Positions 48,287-56,983 of a stretch of 64,000 nucleotides of DNA are shown here, one piece after another (position 1 is the stretch's first letter; each line of letters starts with the position of its first letter). Source of the DNA: Haloferula helveola (GTDB taxonomy: Bacteria; Verrucomicrobiota; Verrucomicrobiia; Verrucomicrobiales; Akkermansiaceae); the NCBI RefSeq assembly GCF_037076345.1, contig NZ_AP024702.1:744001-808000 (forward strand). The letters run 5' to 3'. The notes under the pieces were generated by a model, which had not been told where the DNA came from, searched no databases, and saw nothing but the letters and a program-made list of their open reading frames with translations. A program made the position numbers and the translations under genes.

Positions 48287-49552
48287 ATGAATATCACCCG
48301 CTTCGCGGACCTACCATTGGCCGCCCCCATTCAGCGTGCACTCGCTGACCGCAACTACACGACCCCCTCACCTGTCCAGGCGCAGGCGATCCCGTTGCTT
48401 CTTAAAGGCCGCGACCTCCTCGGCTGCGCGCAAACCGGAACCGGCAAAACCGCCGCTTTTTCACTGCCGATTCTTCAGAAGCTTCACGACAACCCGAAGC
48501 GGACCCGACCCAAGCAAGCCCGCGTTCTGGTGCTCACTCCGACCCGCGAACTCGCAACCCAAGTCGGGAAGAGCCTCGAAACCTACGGCAGCGGCCTTGG
48601 GTTCCGTCATACGCTGATCTACGGCGGTGTCGGCCAGCGCCCCCAAGTTCAGGCGATGCGCAAGGGGATCGACATTCTCGTCGGTTGCCCCGGTCGACTT
48701 CTCGATCTCGTCGATCAGGGATTCGTCGACCTGTCCGCAGTCGAGTTCTTCGTCCTCGATGAAGTCGATCGCATGCTCGACATGGGCTTCGTGAGGGATG
48801 TCCGGAAGATCGTCTCCCACCTTCCGGCAAAACGACAATCCCTTTTCTTCTCGGCGACCTTGGCTCCGTCGATTGTCGAGCTCGCTCACAGCATTCTCCG
48901 GGATCCGGCAAGCGTTACCATCGCACCGGAAACCACAACCGCAGAGAAGGTCGAGCAGCAGTTGCGCTTTCTCTCACCGGAGCGGAAGCGGCCCCAACTC
49001 GTCGAACTCCTCAAGGCCCGAAAGTCCGGCGAACTCAGTATCGTCTTCGCCCGCACCAAATATGGCGCCGATAAACTTGCGAAATTCATCAGCAAGTCCG
49101 GCATCGATGCCGAGGCCATCCATGGCAACCGTTCGCAGCCACAACGCGACCGCACCCTCGAGCGCTTCCGCAACGGTCGCCTCCCGGTGCTCGTTGCCAC
49201 GGATGTCGCCGCCCGCGGGGTCGATGTGAAAGCCGTCACTCTCGTTGTGAACTTCGATCTCCCCAAGGAACCGGAGGCTTACGTCCACCGGATCGGCCGC
49301 ACCGGGCGCGCCGGAGCCGTCGGCCAAGCCCTGTCTTTCTGCACAGCGGATGAACTGAAGGAACTCCGGCAGATCGAGAATCTCATCCGGATGAGTATCC
49401 CGATCGATAGTTCACACCCTGATCACCTCGCAGGGGTTGCGGATTCGCACGCCAATCGCAGAATCCCGAAGAAGGATGCCGGTACGGGCCAACGCCCGTC
49501 CCGATCCCGCCGCCGGGGAGGGAGGAGACGACGGCCTCAGGAAAGGCGCTGA
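48287..49552 (+). CDS. DEAD-box RNA helicase
   Basis: A 421-residue helicase with all core motifs: Q-motif in YTTPSPVQAQAIP, Walker A AQTGTGKTAAF, PTRELA, GG, motif II as VLDEVDRML (DEVD rather than DEAD), SATLAPSI, and in the second domain IVFARTKYGADKL, VLVATDVAARGVD and HRIGRTGRAG. The C-terminal 40 residues are basic and Arg-rich (RSRRRGGRRRRPQERR), an RNA-binding tail as in RhlE-type proteins. The start ATG 48287 was chosen because motif Q begins shortly after; the frame is open for 65 codons upstream but is not helicase-like. Upstream region shared with the divergent MFS gene. Confidence 0.95.
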   Translation: MNITRFADLPLAAPIQRALADRNYTTPSPVQAQAIPLLLKGRDLLGCAQTGTGKTAAFSLPILQKLHDNPKRTRPKQARVLVLTPTRELATQVGKSLETYGSGLGFRHTLIYGGVGQRPQVQAMRKGIDILVGCPGRLLDLVDQGFVDLSAVEFFVLDEVDRMLDMGFVRDVRKIVSHLPAKRQSLFFSATLAPSIVELAHSILRDPASVTIAPETTTAEKVEQQLRFLSPERKRPQLVELLKARKSGELSIVFARTKYGADKLAKFISKSGIDAEAIHGNRSQPQRDRTLERFRNGRLPVLVATDVAARGVDVKAVTLVVNFDLPKEPEAYVHRIGRTGRAGAVGQALSFCTADELKELRQIENLIRMSIPIDSSHPDHLAGVADSHANRRIPKKDAGTGQRPSRSRRRGGRRRRPQERR

Positions 49553-49782
49553 GCAAAGCGTTCCCCGCTTGGAGATGCCGCCGGGGGCACTTGGCCGGGA
49601 GCGTCGCTCTGGGCTCGATCGAGCCGTATTCGAGAGACGCCTACGCGATTGGGAGTCGCTCCACGAGACTCTTTTGGAACAATGCTTGACTTTTTTAAAA
49701 TTTTAAGAGGTTCTAGTGTTCCGTAACTCCTAGGCTTCCGCGTCCCCCGCGCCCCCCCGGCAGGCCCTTCCCACCTGATCCG
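49553..49782 (+). promoter_or_regulatory. Intergenic region with AT palindrome, probable promoter of the beta-helix gene
   Basis: About 230 bp. TTGGAA (49674-49679) and TAAAAT (49696-49701), 16 nt apart, fit a promoter for the downstream gene. The -10 lies in the perfect palindrome TTAAAATTTTAA (49695-49706), conspicuous in a GC-rich window. A second perfect palindrome, GGCTCGATCGAGCC, lies at 49612-49625 behind the helicase gene. Neither is proved functional. Confidence 0.4.
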
Positions 49783-51606
49783 ATGAACAAGCTAGCACTT
49801 GCAGTGACCGGTCTCACCGTGTCCTCGATCCTCGTCGCCCAGTCGGCCGACACCGCCCGAATCCACGTTGATGCCGCCGCCGATCCCGGTGGCGACGGCA
49901 GCACTTGGGAACTTGCCTTCCAAGACCTGCAATCCGCGCTCGCCGCCGCCGCCCTGACCACCAGCGACGATGAGATCTGGGTCGCGCAGGGAACCTACAC
50001 TCCCGATCCTGGCGGGACAGACCGAACCAAGAGCTTCGTTCTCCTCAACGGAGTCGCGATCTACGGGGGCTTCAGCGGAAGCGAGTCCGACCTGTCGGCC
50101 CGGAACCCCGACCCCGAGACCAACGGCACCGTTCTCTCCGGCGACCTCCTCGGCGATGATGCACCCGGCTTCACCAACGTCGGCGACAACTCCTATCAGG
50201 TGGTCACCGGCACCGGCACCGACGCGTCTGCCGTGCTTGACGGTCTCACGATCCGTGGTGGCAACGCCAATAGCTTTCCTCAGAACCGGGGTGGCGGACT
50301 CGTCTGTATCAACAGCGGATCGCCGACCATCAACCACTGCATGTTCACAGCGAACAAGTCTGGTCAATCGGGCGGAGCCGTCAGCCTCAGCACACTGTCG
50401 CCCGGCGTGTGTGCTCCGGTGTTCACGGGGTGCCGGTTCGTTGGCAACGAGACCTCCACTTACGGTGGCGCGGTGGATAGCGCGTCGTCCCTTCCCGAGT
50501 TCATCGATTGCCAATTCGACTCCAACTACTCCGGATACTATGGAGGCGCGTTCTTCAACTACGCTTCCTCAAGCAGGTTTGAGCGTTGCATGTTCCGTGG
50601 CAACTCCGCAGGCCAGAATGGTGGTGCGCTCTATTTCAACAACTCCGGAACCGCCGGGCCTCCCGTGCTCTTCAACTCGACGTTATCCGGCAACCAAGCC
50701 CGATTCGGATCCGCCTACTACGCGATCTCTTTCGCGACTCCGGTCTTCACCAATGTGACGATCACAGGAAACCGCGGAACCGAGGCAGCCGGCTCAGCCT
50801 GCTACCACAGCACCAACTCGAACCCTGCCCTGAACAACTGCGTCATCTGGAACAACTCCGCGGCTGGCGCCACAAACGTCCTTGCGGCATCGGTAACGAA
50901 CTTCAACTCCACCCCCTCCTTTTCACACTCCATTGTCGCCAACACCGGTGGCAGCACCTCGTGGAATGCGACGGCGGGTTCTGATCTCGGCGGCAACCTC
51001 GACGCCGATCCCGTTTTCACTACACCGACAGACCCCGCGACCGCTCCGACCACCACAGGTGACCTCCGCCTCGGATCCGGATCCGCCGCGGCAAACGCGG
51101 GCCTGAACAGCGCCGACCTCGATGGCTCAGGCCTCGGAACGGAAACCATCGCCGATATCCTCACTGACCTCGCCGGCAACGACAGGATCCAGAACGTGAC
51201 CGTCGACCTCGGAGCCTACGAGGGCATCTTCGTGAACACGCAGGACTCGTTCACGTCACTCTTCCCCGCCCTCTCGACCTCGGGTGACGAGAACGGAAAC
51301 GGTCTCAGCAATTTCCTCGACTACGCACTCGGAGCGGATCCGACCTTGGAGCACGACTCCGATGCGATGCCCGCGATCAATGGCCACCAACTCGTCTTCT
51401 CGCACCGGACCAACGCGTCTGACGTCACCCCGGTCTACAAAATGTCGTCAACGCTCGGAGGATGGACGACGATGGTTCCCGGTGTCGACTACTCGGTTTC
51501 GTCCACGACAACGACCGGCAGCCGCGAAGTGGTGACCTTGCAACTCCTGATCGACACGGGTTCCAATCCCCGGATGTTCTTTGTTCAGGAGTTCCCCGAG
51601 CCTTGA
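49783..51606 (+). CDS. Secreted right-handed beta-helix protein with lineage-typical C-terminal module
   Basis: A 607-residue exported protein. After a signal peptide (LALAVTGLTVSSILVAQS) comes a parallel beta-helix of the Chlamydia-polymorphic/pectate-lyase type, with repeats such as FTGCRFVGNETSTYGGAV, FIDCQFDSNYSGYYGGAF and FERCMFRGNSAGQNGGAL. The last 130 residues hold DENGNGLSNFLDYALGADP, a motif frequent in secreted verrucomicrobial proteins, then a small beta domain that ends in MFFVQEFPEP. Such proteins often bind or cleave polysaccharides or act as adhesins, but no catalytic residues can be named. A palindrome CCTTGATCAAGG spans its stop. Confidence 0.85.
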   Translation: MNKLALAVTGLTVSSILVAQSADTARIHVDAAADPGGDGSTWELAFQDLQSALAAAALTTSDDEIWVAQGTYTPDPGGTDRTKSFVLLNGVAIYGGFSGSESDLSARNPDPETNGTVLSGDLLGDDAPGFTNVGDNSYQVVTGTGTDASAVLDGLTIRGGNANSFPQNRGGGLVCINSGSPTINHCMFTANKSGQSGGAVSLSTLSPGVCAPVFTGCRFVGNETSTYGGAVDSASSLPEFIDCQFDSNYSGYYGGAFFNYASSSRFERCMFRGNSAGQNGGALYFNNSGTAGPPVLFNSTLSGNQARFGSAYYAISFATPVFTNVTITGNRGTEAAGSACYHSTNSNPALNNCVIWNNSAAGATNVLAASVTNFNSTPSFSHSIVANTGGSTSWNATAGSDLGGNLDADPVFTTPTDPATAPTTTGDLRLGSGSAAANAGLNSADLDGSGLGTETIADILTDLAGNDRIQNVTVDLGAYEGIFVNTQDSFTSLFPALSTSGDENGNGLSNFLDYALGADPTLEHDSDAMPAINGHQLVFSHRTNASDVTPVYKMSSTLGGWTTMVPGVDYSVSSTTTTGSREVVTLQLLIDTGSNPRMFFVQEFPEP

Positions 51607-51625
51607 TCAAGGAGAGACTCGGCGA

Positions 51626-52021
51626 TCACCAGCCAACGGAGGACGGTGGCTGGTGGTCAGCGGCGGCGGCCAGCGAACAGGCGAGCGCCGGAACTCCGAT
51701 TGGAGGAAACTGCTTGGCGAACTCGTAAGTTCCGCCGCCCGGACAAATCGGCTCGATCTCGATAAAGTTGCCGCTGCCGATAAGATCTTCCGCCATGTCG
51801 AGGGTGGCACCTTCGGGAAGATCGCAGAGATTCTGCAGGGATCGGGTGGCCTGCTGCGCCATCCGGATATTCATCAGGCACGCGGTGCGCTCCGACCCGC
51901 GCTTCCACGCACGGGCACCGACGAACAGGATCGTGACCAGCGACAGCAGGACGAGGATGATGACGGTCAGCTCCAGCAAGGTCACTCCACGGCTGCGGTG
52001 ACGAAGTGATTGAATCTTCAT
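51626..52021 (-). CDS. Type II secretion/type IV pilin-like pseudopilin
   Basis: A 131-residue protein with a prepilin signal: a short basic leader and RGVTLLELTVIILVLL, where cleavage would fall after the Gly and leave Val as first mature residue, with Glu at +5. The hydrophobic helix continues (LSLVTILFVG). The remainder has four cysteines (TACLMNI, NLCDLPEG, PICPGGG, ALACSLAAA) and ends in a short tail. The size and shape match GspG-like minor pseudopilins. It stands alone, with no secretion ATPase or secretin near it, as is common in this phylum. Confidence 0.85.
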   Translation of the reverse strand: MKIQSLRHRSRGVTLLELTVIILVLLSLVTILFVGARAWKRGSERTACLMNIRMAQQATRSLQNLCDLPEGATLDMAEDLIGSGNFIEIEPICPGGGTYEFAKQFPPIGVPALACSLAAAADHQPPSSVGW

Positions 52022-52255
52022 AGCTCTGAGGTGGTTGGGAACGCTCAGGCAACCGTCGGAAACACTCCTGCCGGCTTCTCCCCCTGATCGTGGAGGGATT
52101 ACAACCCGGAATCGTCACCACGTCTGCTACGCGATCACGGAGCAAGGTCTGAAGGCTCTGGGAGCTCCCCGCCGGAGTTGGAACACTGAGTTCACACCGA
52201 AAGCACCGCCCCTTCATCAGGGATTCACCTGGCCGTATTCGTATGGCGAGGTCCA

Positions 52256-53023
52256 ATGCGGGAATTCCTCAATCCTCCGATCGAAACCCTCAAGCGCGCA
52301 TCCCGACGGGATCTGGCCCGCACAGGGTTGGTGACCGCTCTCGGATTCGCACTCTACGGACTCACGGTCGGATTCTGGAGATCCCCGGTCATGGGCCTGT
52401 ATGTGGCGATCAAGATGCCCCTCCTGATCGCCTGCACCTTGGGATGCAACGGGATGCTCAACGGAATGCTTGGCTTGCTTCTCGGCAGCGGACTGGGATT
52501 CCGGCAATCGCTGCAGGCCTTGCTCGGCGCATTCGCGATTTCAGGCCTGATTCTGGGATCCGTCGCGCCGGTCACCTTCTTTCTCGCCCTCAACGCACCT
52601 CCGCCGGACTCTCCCGAAGCCTCATCGGCTCATGCCGGATACCTTCTCGCCCACACTTCCCTCATCGCGGTCGCGGGAGCCATCGGTGTGATCCGGCTCG
52701 GTCAGTTGCTGCGCGAGCACTGCACGTCCCGCCACGTGGCAATAGCCACACTTCTCGCCTGGCTCGGAGGCAACGCATTCATCGGTGCCCAGTTCTCGTG
52801 GATCTTCCGGCCCTTCTTCGGGTCGCCTTCGCTGGAGGTTGCCTTCCTCCGCCCAAATCCGATGCGGGGCAGCTTCTACGAGGCGGTCCTCGCATCGGCC
52901 CGCAAAAGTTACGCGTCTCTCGATCCGGGAGCCTTCGCGGTCACCTGCATGATCGCCGTCGTCACCGGCACCCTCCTTCTCGCTCGAATCCATCATCACC
53001 GAACCCGAATCCAAACATCATGA
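52256..53023 (+). CDS. Polytopic membrane protein A of a three-gene operon
   Basis: A 255-residue protein with about six hydrophobic segments (for example LVTALGFALYGLTVG, LGLLLGSGLGFRQ, LLGAFAISGLILGSVAPVT, LIAVAGAIGVIRL, ATLLAWLGGNAFIGA and FAVTCMIAVVTGTLLLARI). A conserved-looking loop FWRSPVMGLYVAIKMPLL lies between helices one and two. I recognise no family. It ends TGA overlapping the ATG of the next gene (ATGA at 53020-53023), so translation is coupled. The proteins probably act as a membrane complex. Confidence 0.75.
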   Translation: MREFLNPPIETLKRASRRDLARTGLVTALGFALYGLTVGFWRSPVMGLYVAIKMPLLIACTLGCNGMLNGMLGLLLGSGLGFRQSLQALLGAFAISGLILGSVAPVTFFLALNAPPPDSPEASSAHAGYLLAHTSLIAVAGAIGVIRLGQLLREHCTSRHVAIATLLAWLGGNAFIGAQFSWIFRPFFGSPSLEVAFLRPNPMRGSFYEAVLASARKSYASLDPGAFAVTCMIAVVTGTLLLARIHHHRTRIQTS

Positions 53024-53778
53024 ACAACGACAATCCGCCTCCGATCCCCGGCTCCGAACCGTCGGCTCCCGCACCCCATCCGCTGCCCGACAGCTCCAAA
53101 CTCCGGGACCTCTTCGAAGCACTGCTACGGCGACCGGCCGACCTCGCCGGGCACGAATGCATCGAGCGTCCGAGATCACTCGCCAATCTCGGCATCATGG
53201 CCCTCGTTTCGATGCTCGTATTCGGCTTCGTCCTTGGGACCTTCGCTTACCATGAGCAACTCTGGGCCGCTCCTCTCAAGCTTGGTGCGGGTCTGCTCTT
53301 CGCGGGCCTGATTTGCTATCCCAGCCTGTACATCTTCTCCTGCCTCGCGGGCTCAACAGCATCCGCTGGGCGTCTCGGCTCGCTCCTCGGCGCGATGCTC
53401 GCTCTCGCCGGGCTCCTCCTGCTCGGCTTCGCACCCGCCGTCTGGATCTTCACCCAAGGCACGCGCTCATTCGGCTTCATGGGCACACTGTCGGTCGGAT
53501 CCTGGCTGGTCGCGCTTGTCTTCGCGTTCCGCTTCATCCTTACGGCCCTGCGCGTCCATGGAGCAAAGCAGAAGGGACCGCTGGCGATCTGGTGCTTCAT
53601 CTTCCTCCTCGTGACTCTCCAACTGACCACCTCACTGCGGCCGATTCTCGGAACCTCCGACCGGTTCCTGACGGACGAGAAGAAGTTCTTCCTCCAACAC
53701 TGGGCCGAAAGCGCCGGCGAGAACCTGCCTGATACAACCATCGAGACGGCGGCGAACGAAGGGCCTTTCGAACGATGA
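53020..53778 (+). CDS. Polytopic membrane protein B of a three-gene operon
   Basis: A 252-residue protein. A proline-rich cytoplasmic N-terminus (PPPIPGSEPSAPAPHPLP) is followed by an amphipathic stretch and about five membrane segments (IMALVSMLVFGFVLGTF, GAGLLFAGLICYPSLYIF, LLGAMLALAGLLLLGFAP, VGSWLVALVFAFRFI and LAIWCFIFLLVTLQLTT). The last 35 residues are hydrophilic. It overlaps the previous stop by ATGA and its own stop is overlapped by the ATG of the next, very short ORF. No family recognised; possibly a distant member of the YIP1-like membrane proteins. Confidence 0.75.
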   Translation: MNNDNPPPIPGSEPSAPAPHPLPDSSKLRDLFEALLRRPADLAGHECIERPRSLANLGIMALVSMLVFGFVLGTFAYHEQLWAAPLKLGAGLLFAGLICYPSLYIFSCLAGSTASAGRLGSLLGAMLALAGLLLLGFAPAVWIFTQGTRSFGFMGTLSVGSWLVALVFAFRFILTALRVHGAKQKGPLAIWCFIFLLVTLQLTTSLRPILGTSDRFLTDEKKFFLQHWAESAGENLPDTTIETAANEGPFER

Positions 53779-53852
53779 AAAGCCCCGAACCACCACCGCC
53801 ACCGGAGGAGGATGACCTGTTCCAGGACCTCCGCGACGAACTCGGCCTGTGA
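53775..53852 (+). CDS. 25-residue ORF coupled to the membrane operon
   Basis: An ORF of 25 codons whose ATG overlaps the TGA of the preceding gene (ATGA at 53775-53778), as does the junction before it. The product starts with a proline run (MKSPEPPPPPEED) and ends in a short acidic amphipathic helix (DLFQDLRDELGL). It is far below normal calling limits. The repeated ATGA coupling and the non-random composition argue for translation; no ribosome site is visible beyond coupling. Confidence 0.5.
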   Translation: MKSPEPPPPPEEDDLFQDLRDELGL

Positions 53853-53952
53853 ATCCCGCGCAGCCGGGCTCGCCCGTTCCCGGTAGAACCCCGAGCAGGA
53901 TTGTCAGGATAATGACTGGAAGCGACCGCCGCGGGATCCTTTGATCACCAGC

Positions 53953-55500
53953 ATGTTCCTCGGTCTCGACTCCTCCACTCAGTCGTTGTCGGCCATGGTG
54001 ATCGACCCCTCCAATGGGGTCATCACTCATGAAGCGTCCGTCAATTTCGGCACCGACCTCCCGTCCTACGGCAGCCCGAGCGGCTTCATCCCGGGCGGAG
54101 AGAAGGGTGAAGTTCATGCCGACCCCCGGATGTGGATGGAGGCTCTGGATCTCCTGCTTTCCAAGCTTTCGGAGACGTTTGACCTGTCATCCGTTGAGGC
54201 GGTCGCAGCGTCAGGACAACAGCACGGATCAGTCTACTTCGATGAAAGCCTCGAACGGCGACTCGGCTCCCTCGATCCCGCCAAGGCTTTGGTCGAACAG
54301 ATCTCTCCGGCCCTGTCGAGAGCGACCGCCCCGATCTGGATGGACACCTCGACTTCCGAGGAGTGCGCCGAAATCGCCGCAGCGGCGGGTGGAAACGCCG
54401 AGGTCTGCGCCCGCTCGGGTTCGATCGCCATCGAACGTTTTACCGGCCCCCAGATCCGGCGCTTCTTCAAGCAGGATCCCGCCGGCTACGAGCGCACTTC
54501 GATCATCCATCTGGTATCTTCGTTCGTCGGCTCCCTCCTCGCGGGGAGATCCGTCGCCATCGATCATGGAGACGGAGCCGGGATGAACCTGCTCAACCTG
54601 CGCCTTCTTGATTGGGACCCCGGCCTGCTCGACGCCACCGCTCCCGGACTGGGCGCGAAGCTTCCGCCCACCGCGCCATCGGCGACGGTTGCCGGAACCA
54701 TCTCGAACTACTTTGTTTCCAAATACGGATTCTCCAGTAGGTGCAAGGTGATCCTCTCCACCGGCGACAATCCTTCCTCGCTGGTTGGCATGGGAGCCAC
54801 CGAACCGGGCACATTCGTGATCTCACTCGGCACCAGCGACACATTCTTCGCCGCGATGTCCGAACCGGTGACCGATCCCAAGGGCTTCGGGCATGTCTTC
54901 GGCAATCCGGCGGGCGGGTTCATGTCCCTGATCTGCTTCCTCAACGGCTCGCTGGCTCGCGAGACCCTTCGCGACCAGCTCGGACTTTCGTGGGCCGACT
55001 TCGATACCGAAGGACTTTCGGCGACACCTGCCGGAAACGATGGCCGGGTGATGCTTCCCTTCTTCGGCCCAGAGATCACACCCCGTCACGACTTCGCCGG
55101 ACCGACCCGCAGTTTCCCGGCCGACCAACCCGCACCGGTCGAAGTGAGGGCTCTGCTCGAGGGCCAGTTCCTCAACATGCGGCTTCACTCGCAGTGGCTC
55201 GGGGAGCAGCCCACATTGATCCGCCTGACCGGGGGCGCCTCGCAGAACGACGGCATCGCCCGATTGATCGCCAACATCTTCCAGGCTCCCGTCGAACGAT
55301 TCGCCGTCGCGAATGGCGCCGCACTCGGCGCCGCACTCCGGGCGGGCCACGCCTGCGGAAGAAGCCTCGCCGAACTGACCGCGACCTTCTGTCAACCCGC
55401 CGCAGACTCGCGAATCGAACCCGACCGTTCTCTTGCACCCGTCTACGACGGCGCTCTCCAAACCTATCGGGACCTTCTTTCCTCGGTGACGGATCGATGA
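53953..55500 (+). CDS. FGGY-family carbohydrate kinase (xylulokinase-like)
   Basis: A 515-residue sugar kinase of the FGGY family. The N-terminal phosphate loop is FLGLDSSTQSLSAMVI. AASGQQHGSVYFD is the substrate-side motif of xylulokinase-type members, SGQ-x-HG. In the C-terminal half, FVISLGTSDTFFAAM forms the nucleotide contact and LTGGASQNDGIARLIANIF with FAVANGAALGAALRAG the FGGY_C signature. The sugar is probably a ketopentose or related. ATG 53953 was chosen; a TTG at 53941 is in frame. The ACP phosphodiesterase-like gene overlaps its stop. Confidence 0.9.
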   Translation: MFLGLDSSTQSLSAMVIDPSNGVITHEASVNFGTDLPSYGSPSGFIPGGEKGEVHADPRMWMEALDLLLSKLSETFDLSSVEAVAASGQQHGSVYFDESLERRLGSLDPAKALVEQISPALSRATAPIWMDTSTSEECAEIAAAAGGNAEVCARSGSIAIERFTGPQIRRFFKQDPAGYERTSIIHLVSSFVGSLLAGRSVAIDHGDGAGMNLLNLRLLDWDPGLLDATAPGLGAKLPPTAPSATVAGTISNYFVSKYGFSSRCKVILSTGDNPSSLVGMGATEPGTFVISLGTSDTFFAAMSEPVTDPKGFGHVFGNPAGGFMSLICFLNGSLARETLRDQLGLSWADFDTEGLSATPAGNDGRVMLPFFGPEITPRHDFAGPTRSFPADQPAPVEVRALLEGQFLNMRLHSQWLGEQPTLIRLTGGASQNDGIARLIANIFQAPVERFAVANGAALGAALRAGHACGRSLAELTATFCQPAADSRIEPDRSLAPVYDGALQTYRDLLSSVTDR

Positions 55501-56090
55501 ACTATCTCGCCCACCTGTTTCTCGCCGAGGACCATGCCGCCTCGCGCATCGGAAACCTGCTGGGCGACTTCATCACGGGGACCCCCGAGGAGATCCCGCT
55601 GCCGGACCGCGTGGTAGCCGGCATCGTGCGGCATCGGAAGATCGACCGGTTCACCGACGATCATCCGGCCGTCTGCCGCGCCCGTGACTTTTTCACCGGA
55701 CCGAGACGCCGTTTCGCGAACGCGATCCTCGATATCTGCTTCGATCATGTGCTGGCGACCACATGGGAAAGCAGGCATCCGAAACCCCTTCGCGATTTCC
55801 TCGACGGTTTCTACGACGAACTGAAGGAAAACTCGTCATGGCTGCCCATCGAGCTTTCCGGGAATCTAGAAGACCGCATCAACGACGACTGGCTGGGCCA
55901 CTATGGGACCGGCTCCGGACTTCAGGAAGTCTTCAATCGCGTGGCCGAGCGCCGGCCTGCCTGTGCCGCGATCGCGACCGCGATGGTCGATTTCAACCGA
56001 CGCCGCGATGACATCTTCGATACTTTCGACAGCTTTCTGCCCGACCTCCTCGGATACATCGAAGCACTGGGCAAAGAGCAACTCGACTAG
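55497..56090 (+). CDS. ACP phosphodiesterase family protein (AcpH/DUF479-like)
   Basis: A 197-residue protein beginning MNYLAHLFLAEDHAASRIGN and DFITG, then VVAGIVRHRKIDRFTDDHPA, which are the family signature; HRKID-x-x-TD holds metal ligands of this HD-like fold. Family members remove the phosphopantetheine from acyl carrier protein, but many homologues are uncharacterised. Its start overlaps the end of the FGGY kinase gene as ATGA. Its stop TAG and that of folP on the other strand share the 4-bp palindrome CTAG at 56087-56090. Confidence 0.88.
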   Translation: MNYLAHLFLAEDHAASRIGNLLGDFITGTPEEIPLPDRVVAGIVRHRKIDRFTDDHPAVCRARDFFTGPRRRFANAILDICFDHVLATTWESRHPKPLRDFLDGFYDELKENSSWLPIELSGNLEDRINDDWLGHYGTGSGLQEVFNRVAERRPACAAIATAMVDFNRRRDDIFDTFDSFLPDLLGYIEALGKEQLD

Positions 56091-56965
56091 GCCAGCTGCG
56101 TCAGAACCCGTAAGGACTGCCAGACCGCCTCGACATTGTGGACGCGCAGGATCGAGCCTCCTCTGCGGACGGCCGCCGCGGCACAAGCTACCGTGCCGGC
56201 ATCGCGCTCGACCGGATCGGGAAGGTCGAGCACCTCGCCGATGACCGTCTTCCGGCTCACGGGAACCAGCAACGGACGCTCGAAACGCCCGAGGCGCTCG
56301 AGATCGCGATAGACCGTGAGGTTGTCATCACGCTGCTTCGCGAAGTCGATACCGGGATCAAGCACGATGCGCTCCGCAGCCAACCCCGCCTTTTCCGCCA
56401 TCAGGACCTTCTCATCGAAGAAGCGCTCCATGGCAGCGACCACATCCGTCCAGCTCTGGTGAAAGTGTGGGACCTTCGGCTCACCTACGGTGTGCATGAT
56501 CACGAGCGAAGCTCCGGTTCTCGCGCAAAGCCGGGCATTCCGGTCGTCGGGAAGTCCCCCGATATCATTGATCAGCTCCACTCCCTGTCCGAGCACGGCC
56601 TCGACGACCTCGGGGCGCCACGTGTTCACCGAAATAACCGGTGGCCACACCTGTTCGGAATCTCTCGGAACCGCTTCCGCAACCACCAACTCCCACCGCT
56701 CAAAGAACCCGTACAGACGCCGGACTTCCTCTTCGATCGCTACCGCCTCTCGATTCGTCCGGGCACTCTCGGCCCCGACGTCGATGATATCCGCCCCGGC
56801 TTCCGCATGAGCTCGTGCGATCCCGAGCGCGTCCTCGATGACGAGCGTACCGTCGCCTGAGAAGGAATCGTCGTTGACGTTGACGATTCCCATCACCAGC
56901 GGACGGCGGGGAAACCGGACTTCGCGATGCGGAAGCTTCCAGATCACCCGGTCAGAATCGACCAA
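56087..56965 (-). CDS. folP: Dihydropteroate synthase
   Basis: A 292-residue DHPS-type protein of folate synthesis, joining p-aminobenzoate to dihydropterin pyrophosphate. Motifs: LVMGIVNVNDDSFSGDGTL (loop 1), ADIIDVGAESARTNREAV (loop 2; the usual sequence is GGESTRPGA, so this loop is divergent), ISVNTWRPEV, INDIGGL, VIMHTVGEP, LDPGIDFAKQRDDNL, VPVSRKTVIGEVL and the final RVHNVEAV. Loop 1 and 2 deviate from typical enzymes, so a related DHPS-like activity remains possible. The start is TTG 56965 or GTG 56947. Confidence 0.85.
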   Translation of the reverse strand: MVDSDRVIWKLPHREVRFPRRPLVMGIVNVNDDSFSGDGTLVIEDALGIARAHAEAGADIIDVGAESARTNREAVAIEEEVRRLYGFFERWELVVAEAVPRDSEQVWPPVISVNTWRPEVVEAVLGQGVELINDIGGLPDDRNARLCARTGASLVIMHTVGEPKVPHFHQSWTDVVAAMERFFDEKVLMAEKAGLAAERIVLDPGIDFAKQRDDNLTVYRDLERLGRFERPLLVPVSRKTVIGEVLDLPDPVERDAGTVACAAAAVRRGGSILRVHNVEAVWQSLRVLTQLA

Positions 56966-56983
56966 CGGTGAACCATTGCCAAG

